Assembly (NCBI GenBank): GCA_039715165.1
Contig: JBDLHX010000052.1
Location: 1 to 16,156, forward strand
DNA: 16,156 nt
Origin: JAHEEL01 sp039715165
GTDB taxonomy: Bacteria; Actinomycetota; Acidimicrobiia; Spongiisociales; UBA5794
Reading direction: 5' to 3'
The first letter of the stretch is position 1, and each line of letters begins with the position of its first letter. Of this stretch, positions 5,881 to 12,207 are shown one piece after another. Position numbers and translations under genes: made by a program. Below the pieces are notes generated by a model. It was not told where the DNA came from, did not search any database, and saw nothing but the letters and a program-made list of their open reading frames with translations.

Positions 5881-7095
5881 ATGGCACTCGTCGTCCAGAA
5901 GTTCGGTGGCACCTCTGTTGCCGACGCCGACCGCATCAAGAACGTCGCCCGTCGGATCGTGGAGACCTACCGCGGCGGCAACGACGTGGTGGTCGTCGTC
6001 TCCGCCATGGGGAAGTCCACCGACCAACTCATCGATCTCGCGAAGCAGATCAGCGACACCCCCCATCCTCGCGAGATGGACATGCTCCTCACCGCCGGCG
6101 AGCGCATCTCCATGTCCCTCGTCGCCATGGCCATCGAGGCGCATGACATCCCCGCAGTCAGCTTCACGGGATCCCAGGCCGGGATCCTCACCACCGCAGC
6201 GCACGGCCGGGCAGAGATCCTCGACATTCGGGCATTCAGGGTCCGCGAGAGCCTCGACGAAGGCAAGGTCGTCATCGTCGCCGGCTTCCAGGGCGTGAGC
6301 CCCGACTCCAAGGACGTCACAACGCTCGGCCGCGGCGGATCCGATGCCACCGCCGTTGCGCTCGCTGCGTCGCTCGAGGCAGACCTGTGCGAGATCTACA
6401 CCGATGTCGACGGCGTGTTCACCGCCGACCCACGGGTCGTTCCGGCGGCGCGAAAGCTCGACGAGGTCAAGTTCGACGAGATGCTGGAACTCGCCAACGC
6501 GGGTGCGGGCGTGCTCATGGCCCGGAGCGTCGAATTCGGAATCCGCTACAACATCCCGATCCACGTGCGGTCGTCGTTCCACGACGGCGAGGGCACATGG
6601 GTCAAGGAGGAGACGATGGAAGAACCGATCATTCGCGGAATCGCGCACGACGATTCCGAGGCGAAACTCACGGTGCACGGCGTGCCCGACCGACCCGGGA
6701 TCGCCGCATCGGTCTTCGAGTCGCTCGCTGCTGCCGGCGTCAACGTCGACATGATCGTTCAGAACGTCTCGAGCCAGGGCACAACCGATATCTCGTTCAC
6801 GGTGCCGGAGGCGGACGCGGATGCGGCCGTCGAAGTGGCGCGGGGCGTTGCTTCCGACATCGGAGCAACAGGTGTCGACCTCGACCCCCACATTTCGAAG
6901 ATCACGGTCGTGGGCGCCGGGATGAAGGCCGAGTCGGGGGTCGCCTCCAGGATGTTCCGCATCCTGTCGGACGCCGGGGTCAACATCGAGATGATCTCGA
7001 CGTCGACCATCCGCATCAGCTGTGTCGTCAAGGGAGGCGACACGAAGGCAGCGCTCGCGGCACTCCACAAGGGACTCATCGAGGACGGATCATGA
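5881..7095 (+). CDS. lysC: Aspartokinase (alpha, with internal start for beta)
   Basis: A 404-residue enzyme that phosphorylates aspartate, the first step towards lysine/diaminopimelate, threonine, methionine and isoleucine. The kinase domain fills residues about 2-230, with KFGGTSV (7-13), FTGSQAGI (96-102), LGRGGSDATAVAL (149-161) and YTDVDGVFTADPR (173-185). Two ACT domains follow, the first around HGVPDRPGIAAS and the second around VVGAGMKAESGVASRMF; these bind the feedback inhibitors, typically lysine and threonine in actinobacteria. The ATG at 5881 starts the invariant N-terminus and has GAGG upstream. The frame is open back to 5734 but that extension has no homologous content. The stop overlaps the asd start as ATGA. 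Met246 is preceded by a strong ribosome site, giving a nested 159-residue beta subunit. Confidence 0.97.
   Translation: MALVVQKFGGTSVADADRIKNVARRIVETYRGGNDVVVVVSAMGKSTDQLIDLAKQISDTPHPREMDMLLTAGERISMSLVAMAIEAHDIPAVSFTGSQAGILTTAAHGRAEILDIRAFRVRESLDEGKVVIVAGFQGVSPDSKDVTTLGRGGSDATAVALAASLEADLCEIYTDVDGVFTADPRVVPAARKLDEVKFDEMLELANAGAGVLMARSVEFGIRYNIPIHVRSSFHDGEGTWVKEETMEEPIIRGIAHDDSEAKLTVHGVPDRPGIAASVFESLAAAGVNVDMIVQNVSSQGTTDISFTVPEADADAAVEVARGVASDIGATGVDLDPHISKITVVGAGMKAESGVASRMFRILSDAGVNIEMISTSTIRISCVVKGGDTKAALAALHKGLIEDGS
6604..6618 (+). promoter_or_regulatory. lysC: Internal ribosome-binding site and start codon for aspartokinase beta subunit
   Basis: AAGGAGG at 6604-6610 sits 5 nt before an in-frame ATG at 6616 (Met246 of the alpha chain), one of the strongest Shine-Dalgarno sequences in the window although it is inside a gene. 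The product would be 159 residues (6616-7095) beginning MEEPIIRG and containing both ACT domains. Corynebacterium glutamicum and Bacillus aspartokinases are known to make such an in-frame beta subunit, forming an alpha2-beta2 enzyme, and the Corynebacterium start lies at the equivalent MEE position. Confidence 0.75.
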
Positions 7096-8123
7096 AACGC
7101 CACGCCACACCGAACATTGCGGTGGTCGGCGCCACCGGCGCCGTCGGCCGCACCATGCAGAGAATCCTCGCCGAGCGCGACTACCCGGTCGGCAACCTCC
7201 GGCTCCTCGCGTCTGCGCGGTCGGCCGGGAAGGTCGTCGAGACGCCGTGGGGAGCGATCACTGTCGAAGACCTCGCGCAGGCCGACCCCGCCGGCATCGA
7301 CATTGCACTCTTCTCCGCAGGCGGGGGACGCTCCAAGGAGTTCGCCCCGTCCTTCGTCGCCGCGGGTGCGGCGGTGATCGACAATTCTTCGGCGTTCCGG
7401 ATGGATCCAGCGGTTCCCCTCGTCGTTGCCGACGTGAACGATGACGCGATCGAGTCCCACGAGGGCATCGTTGCCAACCCGAACTGCACGACGATGGCGC
7501 TCATGATGGCGGCGGGTCCGCTTCATCGCCTGGCAGGCATCAACCGGATGGTCGCATCGTCCTACCAAGCGACGGGCGGATCGGGTCAGCAGGGGATGGA
7601 GACACTCGAGTCTGAGATTGCCTGGTTCGGCCGCGACCGCGATGCCCTGCAGCACGGCGGTTGGGAGGACCCGGGAGGGGACCTCTACCAGCGGCCCATC
7701 GGATACAACGTCTTGCCGATGGCAGGGGCGATCACCGACGAGGGCTACACGGACGAGGAATGGAAGCTTGTTCACGAGACGAGGAAGATCCTCGATGCCC
7801 CCGGGATCAAGGTCGAGCCCTTCTGCGTGCGGGTCCCGACGATTGTCGGTCACGGCATCGCCGCGACGATGTTCTTCAACCGTCCCGTCGGACTCGGAGA
7901 AGCGAAGGAGATCCTCGCCGACGCACCCGGGGCACAGCTGTGGGGCGACGAACACGTGCCCACACCGCTCGACTCAGCCGGGATCGACGACGTGCTCATC
8001 GGCCGAGTCCGCGAGACCGTCGGCGACCGCGGTGGCATCAGCCTCTGGGTGGTCGGAGACAACTTGCGAAAGGGCGCGGCGTTGAACGCGGTTCAACTCG
8101 CCGAACTGTTGCTCGAGCGGTAG
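7092..8123 (+). CDS. asd: Aspartate-semialdehyde dehydrogenase
   Basis: A 343-residue NADPH-dependent enzyme that reduces aspartyl phosphate to aspartate semialdehyde, directly following aspartokinase. The nucleotide-binding loop GATGAVGR is at residues 13-20. The nucleophile is C132 in NPNCTTMALM, Q159 lies in SYQATGGSGQQG, and R247/H254 in RVPTIVGHG complete the active site (the more usual motif is RVPV..GHS). Length is normal for the family. The ATG at 7092 overlaps the lysC stop by 4 bp and has GAGGA upstream, so translation is coupled and the two enzymes are made together. A perfect hairpin 16 bp after the stop closes the operon. Confidence 0.97.
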   Translation: MKRHATPNIAVVGATGAVGRTMQRILAERDYPVGNLRLLASARSAGKVVETPWGAITVEDLAQADPAGIDIALFSAGGGRSKEFAPSFVAAGAAVIDNSSAFRMDPAVPLVVADVNDDAIESHEGIVANPNCTTMALMMAAGPLHRLAGINRMVASSYQATGGSGQQGMETLESEIAWFGRDRDALQHGGWEDPGGDLYQRPIGYNVLPMAGAITDEGYTDEEWKLVHETRKILDAPGIKVEPFCVRVPTIVGHGIAATMFFNRPVGLGEAKEILADAPGAQLWGDEHVPTPLDSAGIDDVLIGRVRETVGDRGGISLWVVGDNLRKGAALNAVQLAELLLER

Positions 8124-8138
8124 CCGGATCGGCAACAA

Positions 8139-8165
8139 GAAACCCCGCCACGAGGGCGGGGTTTC
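8139..8165. terminator. Bidirectional hairpin terminator between asd and tRNA-Pro
   Basis: Two perfectly complementary 11-base arms (GAAACCCCGCC at 8139-8149 and its complement at 8155-8165) flank a 5-base loop. The stem base is A/T-rich and the core is G/C, as in intrinsic terminators, though the T run is short. It lies between the convergent asd gene and tRNA-Pro and could stop transcription from both sides. Confidence 0.8.
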
Positions 8166-8171
8166 GATGAG

Positions 8172-8245
8172 TCGGGACGGCCGGATTTGAACCGGCGACC
8201 TCATCGTCCCGAACGATGCGCGCTACCAAGCTGCGCTACGTCCCG
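8172..8245 (-). tRNA. tRNA-Pro (anticodon CGG)
   Basis: Read on the minus strand, 74 nt fold into a standard cloverleaf: acceptor CGGGACG pairs with CGTCCCG, D stem GCGC/GCGC, anticodon stem CATCG/CGATG around the loop TTCGGGA, T stem GCCGG/CCGGC around TTCAAAT, discriminator A. Anticodon CGG reads the proline codon CCG, a common codon in this GC-rich genome. CCA is not encoded and must be added after transcription. The gene stands alone between the asd terminator and the CNNM-type transporter gene. Confidence 0.96.
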
Positions 8246-8255
8246 AATGACGGGG

Positions 8256-8261
8256 AGTGTA
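8256..8261 (-). promoter_or_regulatory. Candidate -10 box for tRNA-Pro
   Basis: TACACT on the minus strand lies 10 nt before the first base of the tRNA, in the 47-bp gap downstream of the transporter gene, and is flanked by a G run. The same hexamer and distance are seen before lysC. A poor TGAACG could serve as -35 about 18 nt upstream. Confidence 0.35.
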
Positions 8262-8292
8262 CCCCCCATCGCGTTGTGCCGTTCAGGAGAAG

Positions 8293-9540
8293 TCAGACGA
8301 GTGAGACGTCGAGTCGGTCGACCCGGTTGCGGTCCATCTCGATCACGGTGAGCCGGATCCCGTCGAGGTGCACGATGTCGCCCTCCTCAGGGATGTGCCC
8401 GGCCACGGCGAGGAAGAATCCCGCGACCGTGCTGTACGGGCCGTCGGGCAAGCGACGGTCGATCTCGTCGGCGAGATCCTCGATCGGGAGCCTGCCGTCT
8501 GCGATCCACTGCTGCGGACCGATGCGGACGACCGACGGCACGCCCGGGTCGTACTCGTCCTGGAGTTCACCGACGAGTTCGGCGAGGAGATCTTTCGCAG
8601 TGATGACCCCCTCCACACCGCCGTGCTCGTCGACGACGCACGCGATCGCGAACTTCCGTTCGCGCATCTCCGTGAGCGTGTCGAGGATCGTCGCGGTCTC
8701 GGGGATGAAGTGCGGATGACGGAGCAGCGACACCACTTCGTCCGGCGCCGGATCGTCCGATCGCTGGACGAGGTCCTTCACGAACAGCATGCCGAGGAGA
8801 TCATCGAGGTCTCCCCGCGTCACGGGATAGCGAGAGTGCCCGGTGGACGCCACGGCCTTCCTCACGTCGTCCATCGACACGGGGTCGGCGAGCGTCACGA
8901 TGTCGACACGGGGCGTCATGACGTCCCGGATTGGACGGTCGGCGAGGTCGAAGAGAGCGTCGATGATCTCCCGCTCGACCTCCTCTATCTGGCCGTCACG
9001 ATGCCCGAGTTCGGCCAGCGCCCGAATGTCGGCGTCGGTCACGGCATCGGAGTCGCCTTCCACGGGGATGCGCAGCAGTCGGAGCAAGCCCCGGGTGATG
9101 GCGCGGAAGAACGAAGCGAGAGGGGCGAGGACTCTCGAGAGCTGCCAGATGGCGGGTGCCACCGTCAGGGCGAATCGTTCGGGGTACCGGGTTGCGAGGG
9201 TCTTGGGGGTGATCTCCCCGATGACCAAGATCACAGCGGTCACGGCTGCGGTGGCGATCCAAGGGCCCCATTGCTCGCCGACGAGGCCGATGAAGAGCGT
9301 CGTTGCGACCGCTGCTGCCAGCACGTTGACGATGTTGTTGGCGACGAGGAGCGTCGACAGCATCCGTTCCGGGTCCGCGACGAGCTGCTCGACTCGCCGG
9401 CCGGGCTTGCTCTCGGTGGCGAGGCGATGAACCCGTTCCTTTGAGATGCCGATGAGGGCGGTCTCCGACCCCGAGAAGAAGCCGGACGCGACGGTGCAGG
9501 CCGCCATGATGACGAGGTACACCCACTGTTCAGAAGTCAT
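8293..9540 (-). CDS. CNNM/CorC-family membrane protein with CBS domains (hemolysin-like)
   Basis: A 415-residue integral membrane protein of the CNNM (DUF21) family, whose characterised members move Mg2+ or other divalent cations; the old label is hemolysin C-like. The N-terminal transmembrane domain (about residues 5-150) carries the signatures SGSETA (23-28), LLVANNIVNV (64-73) and GEITPKTLATRYPERFA (108-124). An acidic helical linker (about 160-205) leads to a CBS pair (about 205-262 and 273-330), which usually binds adenine nucleotides, and a CorC_HlyC domain (about 340-413). The ATG at 9540 has AGGGG about 8 bases upstream. It follows the stand-alone receiver gene by 45 bp on the same strand, so they may share a transcript. 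Confidence 0.92.
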   Translation of the reverse strand: MTSEQWVYLVIMAACTVASGFFSGSETALIGISKERVHRLATESKPGRRVEQLVADPERMLSTLLVANNIVNVLAAAVATTLFIGLVGEQWGPWIATAAVTAVILVIGEITPKTLATRYPERFALTVAPAIWQLSRVLAPLASFFRAITRGLLRLLRIPVEGDSDAVTDADIRALAELGHRDGQIEEVEREIIDALFDLADRPIRDVMTPRVDIVTLADPVSMDDVRKAVASTGHSRYPVTRGDLDDLLGMLFVKDLVQRSDDPAPDEVVSLLRHPHFIPETATILDTLTEMRERKFAIACVVDEHGGVEGVITAKDLLAELVGELQDEYDPGVPSVVRIGPQQWIADGRLPIEDLADEIDRRLPDGPYSTVAGFFLAVAGHIPEEGDIVHLDGIRLTVIEMDRNRVDRLDVSLV

Positions 9541-9585
9541 GACGGGCCCCTAGGGCGCAGGTACTCGGAGGATCCGATCGGTCCG

Positions 9586-9942
9586 TCACGCCGCCCCGGT
9601 GGCGTCGGCGACGGCGGCGCGCAGAGCGGCGGCGGTGAAGGGCTTCGTGACCCATGCGGTTGCACCTGCTCGCCCTGCAAGGAAGGTGTCCGCCTCGCGA
9701 TCGAGAAGCATGATGACGGGGATCGGCTCGGCCTGCTCGCGCATTGCGCGGGTCATGGCCATGCCACCCATCGACGCGACTTGGAGGTCGACCACCACCA
9801 CGTCAACCGACTCGTCTCGCGCCGTTTCTGCGACGGTGGCCGGGTCGTCGTGGTCGATGAGCTCATTCGAACCGATGCTGAGAGCGGCGTGGACTTCGTT
9901 TCTCACCCAGGGTTCGTCGGCGACGACGAGTACGCGTGACAT
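9586..9942 (-). CDS. Stand-alone receiver-domain protein, partly degenerate
   Basis: A 118-residue CheY-like protein with one receiver domain and no output domain. The phospho-acceptor D52 (in VVVVDLQ) and the conserved lysine K100 (in VTKPF) are present. Two positions deviate: the N-terminal acidic cluster reads VADEP rather than VDDEP (first Asp replaced by Ala8), and the Thr/Ser that normally follows beta-strand 4 is Leu80 (VIMLLDRE). These residues affect Mg2+ binding and coupling of phosphorylation to movement, so the protein may act without classical phosphorylation or with altered kinetics. The ATG at 9942 has no Shine-Dalgarno site but has TACCCT ending 7 nt upstream. It precedes the CNNM gene. 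The only kinase in the window is 6 kb away, with nothing linking the two. Confidence 0.82.
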   Translation of the reverse strand: MSRVLVVADEPWVRNEVHAALSIGSNELIDHDDPATVAETARDESVDVVVVDLQVASMGGMAMTRAMREQAEPIPVIMLLDREADTFLAGRAGATAWVTKPFTAAALRAAVADATGAA

Positions 9943-9949
9943 GGGTGAG

Positions 9950-9955
9950 AGGGTA
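9950..9955 (-). promoter_or_regulatory. Candidate -10 box for the receiver gene
   Basis: TACCCT on the minus strand ends 7 nt before the ATG at 9942, predicting a leaderless mRNA. The spacer and -35 region would fall inside the adjoining heptamer array (9955-9982). Confidence 0.35.
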
Positions 9956-9982
9956 GTCAGCAGTCAGGAGTCCGTAGTCGGA
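9955..9982. repeat. Four tandem degenerate heptamers (AGTCNGN)
   Basis: The units are AGTCAGC, AGTCAGG, AGTCCGT and AGTCGGA, with an exact 7-base period. Short tandem heptamers are known in intergenic DNA of several bacterial groups. The last two units also allow a small hairpin (GTCCG-TAGT-CGGAC). The array starts at the edge of the receiver gene's -10 box, in the 224-bp gap between that gene and whiB. Confidence 0.6.
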
Positions 9983-10067
9983 CAGAGACCCTGTTGCCCG
10001 TCGCCTCGAAATCGCGAAAAACAAGTGCGCACATTTGTGCAGGTCGTGGCAGAATCCCACAAAGAAC

Positions 10068-10133
10068 GCGTGAAGCTAAGGCGTCGACTAAGAAATCGCT
10101 GGCGCGGAGCTCCAAAAGGGTCTAACTTCACGC
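10068..10133. repeat. Long-range inverted repeat upstream of whiB
   Basis: Arms at 10068-10078 (GCGTGAAGCTA) and 10123-10133 (TAACTTCACGC) match over 10 of 11 positions with a 44-nt loop. The right arm contains TAACTT (10123-10128), a weak -10 candidate for whiB that would give a leader of about 32 nt. The pair could be two regulator sites facing each other or a leader stem. A smaller inverted repeat (GCACA-TT-TGTGC, 10029-10040) lies further upstream. Confidence 0.3.
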
Positions 10134-10166
10134 TCGCTTCGCACGGCATCTGGGAGGAAGTTCACT

Positions 10167-10424
10167 GTGACTGCGCTCGATCGTACATGGCAACCCGTCG
10201 CGTCCTGTAGCGGGAGCCACTCACATCTGTTCTTTCCGCCGACCACGACGGAACGTAAGGAAGAACGAGAGCGCAGAGAGGTGCGGGCGAAGGCCGTGTG
10301 CAGGATCTGCCCCGTTGGGTCCGAGTGCCTCGACTACGCGTTGACGATCCGCGAGCCCTACGGGATCTGGGGCGGTCTCACCGAGACGGAGCGTCGTCAG
10401 CAGATGGTCCGCTCTCGCGTCTGA
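10167..10424 (+). CDS. WhiB-family iron-sulfur transcriptional regulator
   Basis: An 85-residue Wbl protein, a family confined to actinobacteria and their phages. Four cysteines, C14, C45, C48 and C54 (C-X30-C-X2-C-X5-C), hold the [4Fe-4S] cluster, which responds to oxygen or nitric oxide. LFFPP follows the first Cys, and the turn GIWGG (66-70), which contacts the primary sigma factor in characterised members, is followed by the basic LTETERRQQ. No AT-hook follows, so it is not WhiB7-like; which Wbl subgroup it belongs to cannot be decided here. The start is GTG at 10167 with an excellent GGGAGGA (10152-10158). Its 3' end runs 47 bp into the end of the convergent selB gene. Confidence 0.93.
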   Translation: MTALDRTWQPVASCSGSHSHLFFPPTTTERKEERERREVRAKAVCRICPVGSECLDYALTIREPYGIWGGLTETERRQQMVRSRV

Positions 10425-12207
10425 CCGACTCAGCCTCGCGCTCAATTGAGCGCCCATCTCCCCGACGCCGGGTCCATCCTTCGGCGTCGAGCCATTCGAG
10501 CAGCGGGACGGCCTGACGTCGCGTGAGCTCGAACGTATCCCGGAACTGAGCGACGGTGAAGCCGTCGGGGAGCGCGTGCAGCGCTTCCGTGACGCGAACG
10601 AGCTGATCGGGCAGGAACACGAGGTCGGCACCGACACGAACGAGATCACCACGGCGGATGAGCGCATGGACGACTTCCTCCGGGAGTCCCAGTTCAGACG
10701 CCCGGGGAACAGCGAGGCGCTCTGACAGTCTGCCCCTCGCCGTTTCCCACGCCCGCCCTTCGTCGGGGCCCAGGTCGACGGTGAAGTCGGTACCTCGCAC
10801 GACCGGTCCATCTTCGACGAGGCCGGGATCCGCCGAGGCCAGCGCTGCGATGATGTCCGGGGTTGTTCCAAGTCGAGAGGCTGCCTCGGACTTCGGCAGG
10901 CCGGCTCGAAGCGGGTAGCGCTCGTGGTGTTCGCCGACGGCGTTCGCGAGATCCCGGCTGCGCCGCTCGAATCGCTCGTGCGAGAAGTAGAGCCCACCGA
11001 CCGAGATCGCCCTCGTGGGGGTTCCACCTCCGGAGGAGCGGCCGACTTCGTCATCGTCCATCTCACCGTGGACGTCGACGAGCGCGTCGGCGCGTGCTTC
11101 GCGCGGGCCTGAGACGGCCGCCGCCAGCAGTTCGACGTTGTCGGCAGACGGCTTGCGATCCGGTGCGGGGTCAAGCACCGTGCCACCGGCGACGACACGG
11201 CGCCGTCCCGTGTCCCGAAGGATGAACCGGTCTCCCATGGCGATCGGGAGTGGTGCCGTCGTCGTCACGATCACCGTCGAAGGTGGGCCGTCGCCGATGA
11301 TCCTGATCCGGGCGGGTACCGTCGCCGTCCCGACGTGCACGTGATAGGCGCCGCGATCATCGACGGCGGTTTCGGACCGAGTCGGAACGTTGACCACGGC
11401 CAGGAAGCGCTCGGTCATGCCAATCGAGCCGGGCGCGGCGAGCAACGTCCCCCGGTCGAGAGAGGCCCGGTCGACACCCGCGACGTTGAGGGCGGCACGG
11501 GTTCCCGGCCCGAGCGTGTCGTGAGAGGTCTCGTGTGATTGGATGCCCCGAACGCGAACCTCGCCACCGGGATAGCACTGCAGGCGATCGTCGACCGACA
11601 CCGGGCCGGCCACGAGGGTGCCCGTGACCACGGCTCCTGCACCGGCGATGGTGAACGCTCGGTCGATCCACATCCGCGGACGGTCGACATCGGGGGGAGG
11701 CCCGGCCGCGTCGAGCGCACCTACGAGCGCTTCGGCCAGCGATTCGAGCCCGACCCCGGCGGGAGCAGCTACTTCGATCACCGGCCACGCTGCAGCGACG
11801 GTGCCCTCGGTGTGCTCCGTGACGTCGGCTCTCGAGAGTTCGATGAGTTCCTCATCTGCGAGGTCGATGCGCGTGAGCGCGACAACGCCGTGTTCTATGC
11901 CGAGGAGGTCGAGCACGGCGAGGTGTTCCTCCGACTGAGGCATCCATCCTTCGTCGGCGGCAACGACGAGCAGCGCGACATTGAGACCGCCGATGCCGGC
12001 GAGCATGTTCTTGATGAACCGTTCGTGTCCCGGCACATCGACGAATCCGACTTCACGCCCTCCGAGCCGGGCCCAAGCGAATCCGAGATCGATCGTCAGG
12101 CCCCGTGCCTTCTCCTCGGCCCATCGATCCGGGTCGCGGCCGGTGAGGGCGTGGACGAGAGTGGATTTGCCGTGGTCGACGTGGCCCGCGGTTCCGATGA
12201 TCGGCAT
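10378..12207 (-). CDS. selB: Selenocysteine-specific elongation factor SelB
   Basis: A 609-residue GTPase that delivers selenocysteyl-tRNA-Sec to UGA codons marked by a SECIS hairpin in the mRNA. The G domain shows GHVDHGKST (8-16), a switch stretch with T38 (ARGLTID), DVPGH (57-61), TRID (112-115, the SelB-style variant of NKxD) and VAAPAGVG (146-153). EF-Tu-like beta-barrel domains follow (about 175-345), then a long C-terminal part (about 400-590) of the winged-helix type that binds SECIS. The ATG at 12207 shares one base with the selA stop (TGATG), so the two are coupled. The last 19 or so residues form a polar tail encoded opposite the end of whiB and are probably not conserved. Together with selA this shows the genome uses selenocysteine. 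Confidence 0.95.
   Translation of the reverse strand: MPIIGTAGHVDHGKSTLVHALTGRDPDRWAEEKARGLTIDLGFAWARLGGREVGFVDVPGHERFIKNMLAGIGGLNVALLVVAADEGWMPQSEEHLAVLDLLGIEHGVVALTRIDLADEELIELSRADVTEHTEGTVAAAWPVIEVAAPAGVGLESLAEALVGALDAAGPPPDVDRPRMWIDRAFTIAGAGAVVTGTLVAGPVSVDDRLQCYPGGEVRVRGIQSHETSHDTLGPGTRAALNVAGVDRASLDRGTLLAAPGSIGMTERFLAVVNVPTRSETAVDDRGAYHVHVGTATVPARIRIIGDGPPSTVIVTTTAPLPIAMGDRFILRDTGRRRVVAGGTVLDPAPDRKPSADNVELLAAAVSGPREARADALVDVHGEMDDDEVGRSSGGGTPTRAISVGGLYFSHERFERRSRDLANAVGEHHERYPLRAGLPKSEAASRLGTTPDIIAALASADPGLVEDGPVVRGTDFTVDLGPDEGRAWETARGRLSERLAVPRASELGLPEEVVHALIRRGDLVRVGADLVFLPDQLVRVTEALHALPDGFTVAQFRDTFELTRRQAVPLLEWLDAEGWTRRRGDGRSIEREAESVRRESGPSADDAPSR

Noticed and set aside
5703..5939. 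N-terminal extension of the cyclophilin to 5939
   Set aside because: The lipoprotein signal peptide starts at the GTG at 5702; the extension would bury it and run into lysC.
5713..7068. Minus-strand open frame (451 codons) opposite lysC
   Set aside because: The opposite frame encodes an unmistakable aspartokinase; this frame shows no family motif and mirrors its codon bias.
6387..7091. N-terminal extension of the asd frame through lysC
   Set aside because: The frame is open by chance; the dehydrogenase begins at the ATG at 7092, just before its GATGAVG nucleotide loop, with a ribosome site and a 4-bp overlap with lysC.
8173..8229. Small minus-strand coding frames over the tRNA-Pro region
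   Set aside because: They translate the tRNA gene itself (the IRPS-type peptide often produced by a T arm) and are not genes.
9544..9556. CCCTAGGG palindrome between the receiver and CNNM genes as an operator or terminator
   Set aside because: It is an 8-bp G/C-rich palindrome with no T run and no second copy, easily due to chance in this base composition.
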